From Methylotenera sp. (GTDB taxonomy: Bacteria > Pseudomonadota > Gammaproteobacteria > Burkholderiales > Methylophilaceae): a stretch of 60,373 nt of DNA. How positions within the stretch are numbered: the stretch's first letter is position 1; every line of letters starts with the position of its first letter. Shown here one piece after another: positions 35,115-43,769 of this stretch. The DNA is taken from the NCBI GenBank assembly GCA_020622105.1, contig JAHRYP010000015.1:1-60373 (forward strand), read 5' to 3'. The notes below the pieces were generated by a model that worked only from the letters and a program-made list of their open reading frames with translations, had not been told where the DNA came from and made no database searches. Made by a program: the position numbers and the translations under genes.

Positions 35115-37934
35115 TTATTTCAGTTTTGACAACTGAGCCTGCAGCTTCTCCAAACCGGCACCAAACTCAGCGACACGGCCTTTCTCTTGCTCAACAACAG
35201 CTGCCGGTGCACGTGCCACAAAGCTCTCATTGTTGAGTTTTGCATTGGCTTTGTTGATTTCGTTTTCGAGCCTTGCGATCTCTTTACCTAAACGCTCCTT
35301 TTCTGCCGCAACGTCAATTTCAACTTTAAGCATGAGCTTGAAGTCATCCACCAGCATCACTGGTGCATCTGCTTCCGGCAAATCAGCCACAACTGCAACA
35401 TCTTCCAGCTTAGCCAATGATTTCAGATAAGGTGCATATTTAGTCAACTTTTCGGCATCACCCGCTGCGATTAAAGGCACGCGCGCAGCCGGTGAAATAC
35501 TCATTTCACCACGCAGGCTACGGCATGCATCAACCGCCTGTTTCAATAATGCCACCCATGCTTCTGCAGCTTCATCGATCTTGTTCGGCTGCGATTTAGG
35601 ATAAGCTTCCAGCATAATGCTTGGGCCGTTGCGACCGCTCATGGGGCCGATGGTCTGCCAGATTTCTTCCGTGATAAATGGCATGATCGGGTGTGCCAAA
35701 CGCAGAATCGTTTCCAACACGCGTAACAAAGTACGGCGCGTCGCACGTTTTTCAGCATCCGTGCCATTCTGAATCTGCACTTTAGCCAGCTCCAGATACC
35801 AGTCACAGTATTCATCCCACACAAATTCATAAATTGATTTTGCTGCGAGGTCAAAACGGTAGTCGGCAAATGCGCGCTCTACATCAGCTTCGGTACGTTG
35901 CAGAATACTGACAATCCAGCGGTCAGCCTGTGAAAAATCCAGATAACCTTCCGGCTTGGTTTTGCAGTCCTCAAGACCGTTATCCTGGCCTTCAGTGTTC
36001 ATGAGTACAAAGCGCGTAGCATTCCACAATTTGTTGCAGAAGTTACGATAGCCATCGCAGCGCTGCAGATCAAACTTGATGTCACGTCCCGGTGAAGCTA
36101 ATGCTGCAAACGTGAAACGCAGCGCATCGGTACCGTAAGCAGCGATGCCTTCCGGAAACTCTTTGCGCGTACGTTTTTCAATCTGCTCGGCTTGTTTTGG
36201 GTTCATCAAGCCGGTTGTGCGTTTTTTGATCAAATCATCAAGATTAATACCGTCGATCAGATCAATCGGATCCAGCACGTTGCCTTTGGATTTACTCATC
36301 TTCTGGCCTTCGGCATCACGAATCAAGCCGTGTACATACACATGCTTGAACGGGATTTTGCCCGTGATGTGCGTCGTCATCATGACCATACGCGCCACCC
36401 AGAAGAAAATAATGTCGAAACCCGTTACCAATACGCTGGATGGCAGGTATTGCTGCAAGGCCACATTAGCTGCATCTTTTTCTGCATCGCCAGTCCAATC
36501 CAGCGTTGAGAACGGCCATAATGCAGATGAATACCAGGTATCCAATACGTCATTGTCACGGGTCAAATTACCGTTGTAACCATCTTTAGCGGCCAATGCT
36601 TTAGCACTAGCTTCATCATGTGCTACATAAACTTTTCCATCTTCCGTGTACCAAGCCGGAATCTGATGGCCCCACCATAACTGACGAGAGATACACCAGT
36701 CCTGAATGTTATTCAGCCACTGGTTATAAGTATTCACCCAGTTTTCCGGGTAGAACTTGATTTCGCCACTCGCCACTACATCCAGCGCTTTCTGCGTGAT
36801 GGATTTACCATCCGCCGCTGGCTTGCTCATGGCTACAAACCATTGGTCGGTGAGCATAGGCTCAATGATAACGCCGGTACGGTCACCACGCGGCACTTTG
36901 AGTTTATGTTTATCAACTTTAACCAGATAGCCTTGTGCTTCAAGGTCAGTGACCACTTGCTTACGTGCAGCAAAACGTTCTAAGCCCTGATATGGCTTAG
37001 GCGCAGCTTCGTTAACGAAACCTTGCAGATTTAAAATGCCTATCATCGGCAGTTGATGACGCTGACCAACCGCATAGTCGTTAAAGTCATGTGCCGGCGT
37101 CACTTTCACCACACCAGTACCGAATGCTTTGTCTACATAATCATCGGCAATAATCGGAATTTCGCGGTCACATAACGGCAGTTTTACGTTTTTACCGATC
37201 AGGTGTGCATAGCGCTCGTCTTCAGGGTGCACCATAACCGCCACGTCACCGAGCATGGTTTCCGGACGAGTCGTGGCAACGATCAAGCTACCTGAGCCAT
37301 CAGCTAATGGATAGCTGATATGCCACATGGAACCGTCTTCTTCTTCTTGCACCACTTCCAGATCAGAAACTGCCGTGCCAAGCTTGACGTCCCAGTTCAC
37401 CAAGCGTTTGCCGCGGTAGATCAAGCCTTCGTTATACAGGCGTACAAAAGTCTCGGTCACGGTTTTATTGAGACCTTCATCCATCGTGAAGCGCTCGCGT
37501 GACCAATCCGGTGACGTACCTAAACGACGCATCTGTTTAGTAATCGTGCCGCCTGAATATTCTTTCCATTCCCAGACTTTTTCGAGAAATTTTTCACGGC
37601 CCAGGTCATGACGAGAAACGCCTTGAGCATCCAACTGGCGCTCAACTACGATCTGTGTTGCGATACCGGCATGGTCGGTGCCCGGCTGCCACAAGGTGTT
37701 GTCACCTCGCATACGGTGATAACGTGTCAATGCATCCATCAGGGTCTGGTTAAAGCCATGCCCCATATGCAGTGTGCCCGTCACATTAGGCGGCGGCAGC
37801 AAAATACAGAAGTTATCTTGTTTGGACTGGTCTAAACCGGCAGCATAGTAGCCTTTGCCCTCCCAGAATTCATACCATTTGCTTTCTATGGTTTTAGGAT
37901 CGAAGGATTTAGCTAACTCGTTAATTTCGGACAT
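35115..37934 (-). CDS. valS: Valyl-tRNA synthetase
   Basis: The 939-residue class I aminoacyl-tRNA synthetase charges tRNA-Val. The HIGH motif is HMGH at 56-59 ([13 protein letters not shown]) and the KMSKS motif is exact at 545-549. The editing domain lies between ([10 protein letters not shown] at about 221-230), and a C-terminal coiled-coil arm with lysine-rich repeats forms the last 65 residues. All motifs are intact. The gene appears to be monocistronic. Confidence 0.98.
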   Translation of the reverse strand: MSEINELAKSFDPKTIESKWYEFWEGKGYYAAGLDQSKQDNFCILLPPPNVTGTLHMGHGFNQTLMDALTRYHRMRGDNTLWQPGTDHAGIATQIVVERQLDAQGVSRHDLGREKFLEKVWEWKEYSGGTITKQMRRLGTSPDWSRERFTMDEGLNKTVTETFVRLYNEGLIYRGKRLVNWDVKLGTAVSDLEVVQEEEDGSMWHISYPLADGSGSLIVATTRPETMLGDVAVMVHPEDERYAHLIGKNVKLPLCDREIPIIADDYVDKAFGTGVVKVTPAHDFNDYAVGQRHQLPMIGILNLQGFVNEAAPKPYQGLERFAARKQVVTDLEAQGYLVKVDKHKLKVPRGDRTGVIIEPMLTDQWFVAMSKPAADGKSITQKALDVVASGEIKFYPENWVNTYNQWLNNIQDWCISRQLWWGHQIPAWYTEDGKVYVAHDEASAKALAAKDGYNGNLTRDNDVLDTWYSSALWPFSTLDWTGDAEKDAANVALQQYLPSSVLVTGFDIIFFWVARMVMMTTHITGKIPFKHVYVHGLIRDAEGQKMSKSKGNVLDPIDLIDGINLDDLIKKRTTGLMNPKQAEQIEKRTRKEFPEGIAAYGTDALRFTFAALASPGRDIKFDLQRCDGYRNFCNKLWNATRFVLMNTEGQDNGLEDCKTKPEGYLDFSQADRWIVSILQRTEADVERAFADYRFDLAAKSIYEFVWDEYCDWYLELAKVQIQNGTDAEKRATRRTLLRVLETILRLAHPIMPFITEEIWQTIGPMSGRNGPSIMLEAYPKSQPNKIDEAAEAWVALLKQAVDACRSLRGEMSISPAARVPLIAAGDAEKLTKYAPYLKSLAKLEDVAVVADLPEADAPVMLVDDFKLMLKVEIDVAAEKERLGKEIARLENEINKANAKLNNESFVARAPAAVVEQEKGRVAEFGAGLEKLQAQLSKLK

Positions 37935-37993
37935 TTTTGAGTGGAATATTCAGTTGTAGTAGCCCGCTATTTTAACACAGGCCAAACGTAGTA

Positions 37994-38893
37994 TTACGCG
38001 GCCAAATTATCAATAAAAACTGAAAACAGGATAGCAAGGCAAAAAAACGAAAAATGCGCCCAAGCCCAGCGCTGGTAATGCTGTCGCAGTGCCTGCGGAG
38101 ATATGCCTGATATCAGAAACAAGCGCTTATTAGCAGGCTTTGCAATCAGATGCAGCTCGCTTTGCAGTCGCTGCGCATGTTTGGCGCGCACCTCCGCATA
38201 CGCGCTTTCACGCGCAAGCTCCCACTCATGCATATCAATCTCACCATCTCTATTCAGGTCAAATTGTTGCAGAAGCATGGCTTTTGACTGTTTGAGCCGT
38301 GTCATCAACTTGCCTGCATCTTGATGAATTTCGGCTTCTGTATTGATCTGGCTGCCGGTATCTAAATCACCCAGCACATAAACCGGCTTATCTGCAAACA
38401 ATACATCTTCAATGTATTTATGGTCATGCTGCACTACCACATGGCGGCTGGCAGCAAACACCTCGGCGCCTCTGGGATCAATCCGGCAAACACCGCTATC
38501 ATCCTGCAGCTCAAACAGCTGTTCGCTGATGCGATAGTCGGCCAGACGCCACATATAATTTGTATCGCGAGCATAAATCCACAACCTGAACCATACGCAT
38601 TCCACACCGCGAATCGGGCTGCGTGTCAGTGTCAAGCTTTTAGATGTCCCGAACAGCTCTACATAACCTTGAGCGGCAGAGGCAATAGTAGCAACCGGGA
38701 TTTCTGACATACCGAGCAAGCGTTTAAAATTAAACGCCCATGCCAGCGTCGCAACCAGTGCGGTGAGCACAAAAACCAGCGGCAATTGATTGATATGATG
38801 GCTGCGATAATCCAGAAAAACACCCGCCAGCACCAGCCCGGTATAAACACATAGCGCCAGCGGGTTCAGGTAGTAACTGCTTAGTTGCCGCAC
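37994..38893 (-). CDS. GIDE-domain membrane protein with an EF-hand
   Basis: The 299-residue protein has two N-terminal membrane helices (about 10-28 and 35-53), a C-terminal helix (about 275-295) and a central GIDE-like domain. Typical GIDE stretches are AQGYVELFGTSKSL and SPIRGVECVWFRLWIY. A well-formed EF-hand loop, DLNRDGEIDMHE at 212-223, lies between the GIDE core and the last helix. Bacterial GIDE proteins share the fold of the mitochondrial E3 ligase MUL1 but lack its RING domain, and they are often encoded beside LemA. Here LemA lies four bases upstream. Function is unknown. Confidence 0.82.
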   Translation of the reverse strand: MRQLSSYYLNPLALCVYTGLVLAGVFLDYRSHHINQLPLVFVLTALVATLAWAFNFKRLLGMSEIPVATIASAAQGYVELFGTSKSLTLTRSPIRGVECVWFRLWIYARDTNYMWRLADYRISEQLFELQDDSGVCRIDPRGAEVFAASRHVVVQHDHKYIEDVLFADKPVYVLGDLDTGSQINTEAEIHQDAGKLMTRLKQSKAMLLQQFDLNRDGEIDMHEWELARESAYAEVRAKHAQRLQSELHLIAKPANKRLFLISGISPQALRQHYQRWAWAHFSFFCLAILFSVFIDNLAA

Positions 38894-38897
38894 TTAG

Positions 38898-39461
38898 TTA
38901 CTTTGCGTTAAAGCGCTGGCTGACGTCAATATCTGCGAGTTCGGCACTGGCAAACTGCAATAGATCGGCTTTTAAGAAACCGAATAATCTGGCAACAATT
39001 AAATCCGGAAACTGCTGGATACGCACATTATTGATATAAACGCTGTCGTTATAAAACTCGCGGCGGTCTGCAATCTGGTTTTCAAGGCCGCTAATGCGCG
39101 TTTGCAGCATCAAAAAGTTCTGGTTGGATTTTAAATCCGGGTAATTTTCAGCAACGGCAAATAAACCGCCCAAGCCTGCACGCAGCATACCTTCAGCCCG
39201 CCCCAGCGCAGTCACATCATGATGTTCACTTGCAACATCCACTTGTTTGCGCGCCTGAATCACTTTTTCAAGGGTAGCCTGCTCATGCTGCATATACTGC
39301 TTGCAGGTATCAATCAGCTTAGGTAACTCGTCATTACGTTGTTTGAGCAGCACATTGATGTTCGACCAGGCTTTTTCTACGTTGTTTCTAACACTGACCA
39401 AACTGTTATAGGTAATCACAAAATACAGCACCAATACTGCTAACACTATCCACGCTACCAT
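38898..39461 (-). CDS. lemA: LemA family protein
   Basis: The 187-residue protein has one N-terminal membrane helix (about 2-20) followed by a long helical bundle. Typical LemA features are YNSLVSVRNNVEKAWSNINVLLKQRNDELPKLIDTCKQYM and NPDLKSNQNFLMLQ-like AENYPDLKSNQNFLMLQTRISGLENQIADRREFYND. LemA proteins are widespread envelope proteins of unknown function. It is the first of a pair with the GIDE/EF-hand gene. Confidence 0.94.
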   Translation of the reverse strand: MVAWIVLAVLVLYFVITYNSLVSVRNNVEKAWSNINVLLKQRNDELPKLIDTCKQYMQHEQATLEKVIQARKQVDVASEHHDVTALGRAEGMLRAGLGGLFAVAENYPDLKSNQNFLMLQTRISGLENQIADRREFYNDSVYINNVRIQQFPDLIVARLFGFLKADLLQFASAELADIDVSQRFNAK

Positions 39462-39538
39462 CTAAATATTCCCCCGAAAAAACTTATAATTTTTTAGAAG
39501 TATAACTTAGGTTTGGCAAGCTTGGTTTTGCAACCTTT

Positions 39539-40759
39539 TTAAGTGTTCAGCAACAGCGGGCCTGCTTTATCCCAGTAACGTGAAAAGCGCTGCAGCCGTT
39601 TATCGCTCATTTCAACATCCACTAATTTATCTACCGGCTGCCATTTGGTTAAAAATGGCGACAGCATCTCTTTAATTTTAGGATTAGGTGTAGCCTGTGT
39701 AATCAGTTCGCCCACATTCCTTTGCAGCAATACTTCATAAGTGTCACCGACCCAAACCTCAACATTCATCATCTCGCTCAGGCAGTCCATGACAAACTGC
39801 AATCGCTTGAGCGGCCAGCTCCCATATAACTGCGGATCGAATACAAATATTTTAGGAAAAGGCTGATTCAGTACGCTATTGTTGGGCGATAACATTTCGT
39901 CATGTATATATACCGCAACCGCCTTGTGCATAGAGGCTGCTTTCATCGACACCGGGTTCAGCGGGTAATGTTTTGCATCAGCACTTGTCGGCTGTGTAAA
40001 TAAACGTGCTTGCAATGTTTCATAGCTGGCATCAAACGGACAATGCGCGGTGCATCCTGCACAATACTTTTCTCCGGTATAGCGCGCCAGATTTTCTTTA
40101 TTAAAATAATAAGGTTTGGAACTGAATGTAGCAGCGACCCATTGCCACGACAAATGATTGCTGGCGATATCACCATCCAGCAGATGCGCCTCGAACCAGT
40201 CAGCCGCCTCGCGCCAGTCTATTTTGAGGTGATGCACAATGTAGCTGGCCAGCCACATGCGCGCATGATTGTGCACATAACCTGTAGTCAGCAAATCATC
40301 AATAAAAGCGTCCATGCAGGGCAAACCAGTTTTACCCTGACGCACAGCCTCCGTTAACGGCACGTACCCAAGAGCAACTTTAGGCGGCTCCATCTCGCTG
40401 TAGATTGCGTTGCCTCGAGTTATCCACACTTGACGCCAGTAATCGCGCCAGGCAAGCTGCATTAAGATATTTTCTGCAGTTAAACCGAATTTGCCTTTTA
40501 TCGCGGCGAAGGTCTCGTTTAACGTCAGGCAACCGTGTCTTAGATATGGTGAAAGATGGGTGACAGAGCCATTTAAGAAATTACGGTTGCGGCCATATGC
40601 AACTGCATCCACATTATTAAGTTTAGTCAGCGCCTTTGAACGCCCACCCGCCCAGCCATTTGTCAGATCATCACCTTCAGCGTTGGGAAGCACACGCCTG
40701 ACATAATGCAGGCGCTCCATGCGATCATTAGGGATAGTTAACTTTTGTGCAGGCTTCAT
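39539..40759 (-). CDS. Photolyase-like FAD-binding protein with permuted domain order
   Basis: The 406-residue protein begins directly with a photolyase-type FAD-binding domain. It includes GGRSKALTKL (38-47), LSPYLRHGCLT (69-79), QLAWRDYWRQVW (101-112), MDAFIDDLLTTGYVHNHARMW (149-169) and DGDIASNHLSWQW (195-207), which keeps the Asn near FAD N5. A cysteine cluster C233-x2-C236-x3-C240-P follows. The last 130 residues look like an alpha/beta domain of the photolyase antenna type (KIFVFDPQLYGSWPLKRLQF), so the usual N-terminal domain seems to be at the C-terminus. No classical antenna domain precedes the FAD domain. It stands alone, divergent from nfeD. DNA-repair activity is not shown. Confidence 0.8.
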   Translation of the reverse strand: MKPAQKLTIPNDRMERLHYVRRVLPNAEGDDLTNGWAGGRSKALTKLNNVDAVAYGRNRNFLNGSVTHLSPYLRHGCLTLNETFAAIKGKFGLTAENILMQLAWRDYWRQVWITRGNAIYSEMEPPKVALGYVPLTEAVRQGKTGLPCMDAFIDDLLTTGYVHNHARMWLASYIVHHLKIDWREAADWFEAHLLDGDIASNHLSWQWVAATFSSKPYYFNKENLARYTGEKYCAGCTAHCPFDASYETLQARLFTQPTSADAKHYPLNPVSMKAASMHKAVAVYIHDEMLSPNNSVLNQPFPKIFVFDPQLYGSWPLKRLQFVMDCLSEMMNVEVWVGDTYEVLLQRNVGELITQATPNPKIKEMLSPFLTKWQPVDKLVDVEMSDKRLQRFSRYWDKAGPLLLNT

Positions 40760-40800
40760 GAGTTTTCTCCTACTTTCCAGTCGCTAGTTTACTATTTTTC

Positions 40801-40845
40801 ACCACCCAAACGGGTAGTGTTAGAGATTAATTTTGTAAAATTAAT
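40801..40845. promoter_or_regulatory. Palindromes in the divergent photolyase-like/nfeD spacer
   Basis: ATTAATTTT at 40826-40834 is followed by GT and its exact complement AAAATTAAT at 40837-40845. Just before it, near 40799-40818, CACCACCC and GGGTAGTG pair with one mismatch. Two adjacent palindromes in a 163-base divergent promoter region suggest operators, but no regulator can be named. Confidence 0.4.
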
Positions 40846-40922
40846 AGCCAAATATCATGCAATAATAGTCTTCTTAACGATAGAATTAGTATGAAAATTT
40901 AAATCTTTTTAAAAGGAACAGC

Positions 40923-41378
40923 ATGATAGAACCAATGTGGATTTGGGGAGTATTAGGCATAGTATTATTAACAGCTGAAATTATGATAACCGGCACGCTA
41001 TATACGCTATGGTTCAGCATCTCGGCGTTATGCGTTGCAGTTTTACTGTGGCTGTTCCCTGAAACTTCCTACGCCGTTCAGTTCACGGTTTTTGCTGTAT
41101 TATCTCTGGGCTCACTAGCCATCTGGCGTCGCTACTACAAAAAAACAGATACCAACTACCGCGTAGGTCAGGCACAGGGTGAAGAAATTGGCCGTGTCGG
41201 CATCGTCATTGAGGCATCCGGCCCCACACAGAATGGCATCATACGTTTCACGCAAGGCTTAATGGGTAGCAAAGAGTGGGCTGCCGTTTCAGATGAACCT
41301 ATAGAAGTTGGCAGCAATGCAACCGTAGTGGCCGTAGAAGGTAACTCGCTAAGAATTACAAAAATAATTAATGAATAA
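40923..41378 (+). CDS. nfeD: NfeD-like membrane protein
   Basis: The 151-residue protein has two to three N-terminal membrane helices (about 5-75: WIWGVLGIVLLTAEIMITGTLYTLWFSI...) and a C-terminal OB-fold domain (about 85-150, RVGQAQGEEIGRVGIVIEASGP). This is the short NfeD1b-type layout without a protease domain. NfeD proteins work with SPFH partners in membrane quality control. The SPFH gene follows 15 bases later. AAAGGA precedes the ATG. Confidence 0.92.
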   Translation: MIEPMWIWGVLGIVLLTAEIMITGTLYTLWFSISALCVAVLLWLFPETSYAVQFTVFAVLSLGSLAIWRRYYKKTDTNYRVGQAQGEEIGRVGIVIEASGPTQNGIIRFTQGLMGSKEWAAVSDEPIEVGSNATVVAVEGNSLRITKIINE

Positions 41379-41393
41379 AATAAAGGAATAGAA

Positions 41394-42236
41394 ATGACTG
41401 AGTTTAGCTTTGTACTGATATTTTTAGTAATTGTCGCCATTGTTAAAGGTGTGCGCATTGTGCCGCAAGGTGAAGAATGGGTGGTTGAGCGCCTGGGTAA
41501 ATTTGCTGGTGTGCTCTCCCCTGGTCTGCACGTCATTAATCCGATTTTCACTAAAGTCAGCTACAAGGTGACGACTAAAGACATTATTCTCGATGTACCT
41601 GAGCAAGAAGTAATTACACGTGATAACGCAGTGATTCTGGCGAATGCCGTTGCCTTTATTAAAGTCACTAAAATTGACCGTGCTGTTTATGGTATTGAGA
41701 ACTTCCGCGAAGCAATGCGCAACATGGTTCAAACCAGCCTGCGTTCGATTATCGGCGGCATGGATTTAAATCAGGCACTGACTTCACGTGACCGCATTAA
41801 AGCCGAACTGAAATCTGCAATTGCCGATGAAGCGCTGGATTGGGGCCTGACAGTAAAATCAGTGGAAATTCAGGACATCAAGCCATCACACAACATGCAG
41901 GAAGCGATGGAAAGACAAGCTGCTGCCGAGCGTGAACGTGTGGCCGTAGTAACAGAAGCCGAGGGTGCAAAACAGTCTCTTATTCTGAATGCAGAAGCGC
42001 GCCTGGAAGCTGCACGTAAAGATGCAGAAGCACAGATGGTAGCTGCAAAAGCTTCCGCAGAGTCCATAAAATTCATCACAGAAGCCGTGAAGGAAAACAA
42101 CTCTTCTGCGATGTTTCTGCTCGGTGACCGTTACATAACGGCACTGCAAAACATGTCAGCTTCCGAGAACAGTAAAATTATAGTAATGCCGGGTGATTTA
42201 GTCGGTGCGGTTAAATCGTTGGTGGGCGGTAAATAG
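41394..42236 (+). CDS. SPFH/band 7 stomatin-like protein
   Basis: The 280-residue protein has a short N-terminal membrane segment (about 5-18) and then the SPFH domain (IVPQGEEWVVERLGKFAGVLSPGLHVI; ELKSAIADEALDWGLTVKSVEIQDI). A glutamate- and alanine-rich coiled coil follows at about 165-225. It resembles QmcA-type paraslipins, which oligomerise in membrane microdomains. It forms an operon with the NfeD-like gene upstream, AAGGA precedes its ATG, and it converges with moeB. Confidence 0.95.
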   Translation: MTEFSFVLIFLVIVAIVKGVRIVPQGEEWVVERLGKFAGVLSPGLHVINPIFTKVSYKVTTKDIILDVPEQEVITRDNAVILANAVAFIKVTKIDRAVYGIENFREAMRNMVQTSLRSIIGGMDLNQALTSRDRIKAELKSAIADEALDWGLTVKSVEIQDIKPSHNMQEAMERQAAAERERVAVVTEAEGAKQSLILNAEARLEAARKDAEAQMVAAKASAESIKFITEAVKENNSSAMFLLGDRYITALQNMSASENSKIIVMPGDLVGAVKSLVGGK

Positions 42237-42242
42237 CTTTTA

Positions 42243-42269
42243 TCCCTTCTCCCTCTCAGGGGGAAGGGA
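42243..42269. terminator. Bidirectional hairpin between the SPFH gene and moeB
   Basis: TCCCTTCTCCCT at 42243-42254 pairs with AGGGGGAAGGGA at 42258-42269; the only imperfection is a T-G wobble. The three-base loop contains part of the moeB stop codon. The arms are nearly pure C/T and G/A and resemble a dispersed palindromic repeat often found at convergent gene ends. No T-run is present on the plus side. Confidence 0.6.
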
Positions 42270-43011
42270 CTCTGCATACACTGCAAGCAGGGTCTTTACT
42301 CAGTTTGATAGTGCGCCACTCCATGGCAAGCGCATCCAGTAATAACAGACGCCCCTGCAGGCTCTCACCAATATCCATCAGCAGCTTTAAAGCCTCTGCC
42401 GCCTGACAGGTGCCTATCATACCCACAAGAGGCGCGAATACACCATTGGTAGCACAGCGTAGCTCTGTGTCCTCGCCGTTATCAGGAAACAGGCAGTGAT
42501 AGCATGGGCTCAGAATCGAGCGCATATCGTATACCGTGATCTGTCCCTCGAAGCCAATAGCAGCACCGGAAACCAGCGGCTTTTTCAAATCCACACACAG
42601 CTTATTCAAGGTGTAGCGCGTAGCAAAGTTATCACTGCAGTCCAGCACTACATCTGCCTGTGCAATCAGCCTCGAAAAATCAGCCTCTGTAGACTTTTCG
42701 CACACGGTATTGATCTGTGCTTCCGGATTAATTTCCAGCAGTGTTTTCTGCGCTGAAATCGCTTTATTAATGCCCACTGAGGCACTGGTATGCACAATCT
42801 GGCGTTGCAGATTAGTTAAATCCACCACATCAAAATCACAAATCGTGATTGTGCCAACACCGCTGGCAGCAAGATATAAAGCTGCCGGAGAACCTAAACC
42901 ACCCGCACCTACAATCAATGCATGGCTATTGACGAGCTTATCCTGACCTTCATAACCGACCTGCGGTAATAGGATGTGGCGACTGTAACGGAGGAGTTGG
43001 TTATCATTCAT
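42256..43011 (-). CDS. moeB: MoeB/ThiF/HesA-family E1-like adenylyltransferase
   Basis: The 251-residue enzyme should adenylate the C-terminus of a ubiquitin-like sulfur carrier such as MoaD or ThiS. The nucleotide-binding Rossmann motif GAGGLGSPAALYLA lies at about 36-49 and the CSDNFATRYTLN active region near 129-140. Zinc-binding CxxC pairs are visible at PCYHC (about 168-172) and ACSVC (about 243-247). It starts five bases after the prepilin gene stop, so it looks like the last gene of the pilus operon. This linkage is probably incidental. Confidence 0.92.
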   Translation of the reverse strand: MNDNQLLRYSRHILLPQVGYEGQDKLVNSHALIVGAGGLGSPAALYLAASGVGTITICDFDVVDLTNLQRQIVHTSASVGINKAISAQKTLLEINPEAQINTVCEKSTEADFSRLIAQADVVLDCSDNFATRYTLNKLCVDLKKPLVSGAAIGFEGQITVYDMRSILSPCYHCLFPDNGEDTELRCATNGVFAPLVGMIGTCQAAEALKLLMDIGESLQGRLLLLDALAMEWRTIKLSKDPACSVCRVPSP

Positions 43012-43016
43012 AAATA

Positions 43017-43769
43017 TTAATGCAGCTGACCTGCTTCTATCATTGCGTTATATAGTACAAAGGGTGAAATCCAGGTGATGATATGATCAAACTCACCGTT
43101 TTCGCCATTAGCTCTAGGTTCATGGCTGATGAAAATAGTATCGATATCTAAATTTTCATTCTCATCGGCGCCGCCAGAAGCAGCACTGCCTGTTGACCCG
43201 AGTGAATATATGACGGCAACAACGTTGCTAGCCACATTGATATCATCGGTACAGCTTGCTGCTGCAGAAGATGCACACACTCTGAGGTCCGGCTTCAATG
43301 CAGCGATGCCGACTGCTGCCATATCCCCTGTGGTAGTAAAATCAGATGTTGCTGCACCACCTGCACTGAATTGAGTTACGGCATAGCGTAAAGGGTTGCC
43401 CCAACCATCTAAAGCAAAACCATTGGTATCAGCTGGCTGTATGCCCAATGTTGCCGCAGGCAGAAAGCCGACCTGCTGTGCACAAGCCCCACCAGCTGAT
43501 GGATTTGCAACACCCTGATCATCAGGAAACACAGCCGTTCCGTTTCTGCTAGCAGGGCAAGGCAGCCGACCCTGCGACTGCGCATAGCCTATCAAAGACT
43601 TTTTAGAGATGTCCAGTAAACTTTCTGTTTGCAGCTGTGCCTGCTGTTGCCGCTGCACTTGCACCGGCATTAGTAAGGCACCCAGCACAAACCCAAGAAT
43701 AATCAAAACCACCGCCATCTCTACTAAAGAAAAGCCGAGGCTGCATTTGAAATTTAGTCGCATTTTCAT
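43017..43769 (-). CDS. Type IV prepilin-like protein of the MSHA-like locus
   Basis: The 250-residue protein has a canonical class III signal: KCSLG-FSLVEMAVVLIILGFVLGALLMPVQ, with cleavage after Gly12 and Glu5 of the mature protein. The globular part contains the motif GRLPCPAS...GFLPAATLGI...LDGWGNPLRYAVTQ, which is shared with other minor pilins, and several cysteines. It needs a PilD-type peptidase, which is not in this window. Its ATG overlaps the stop of the large upstream pilin-like gene by four bases, so the two are probably made together. It could be the major or a minor pilin. Confidence 0.88.
   Translation of the reverse strand: MKMRLNFKCSLGFSLVEMAVVLIILGFVLGALLMPVQVQRQQQAQLQTESLLDISKKSLIGYAQSQGRLPCPASRNGTAVFPDDQGVANPSAGGACAQQVGFLPAATLGIQPADTNGFALDGWGNPLRYAVTQFSAGGAATSDFTTTGDMAAVGIAALKPDLRVCASSAAASCTDDINVASNVVAVIYSLGSTGSAASGGADENENLDIDTIFISHEPRANGENGEFDHIITWISPFVLYNAMIEAGQLH

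Noticed and set aside
36145-36579. A 144-residue plus-strand frame within valS
   Set aside because: It lies opposite a fully intact valS and has no family resemblance.
39462-39538. Partial inverted repeats after the photolyase-like gene
   Set aside because: The arms do not pair well enough and no T-run is positioned correctly for a terminator call.
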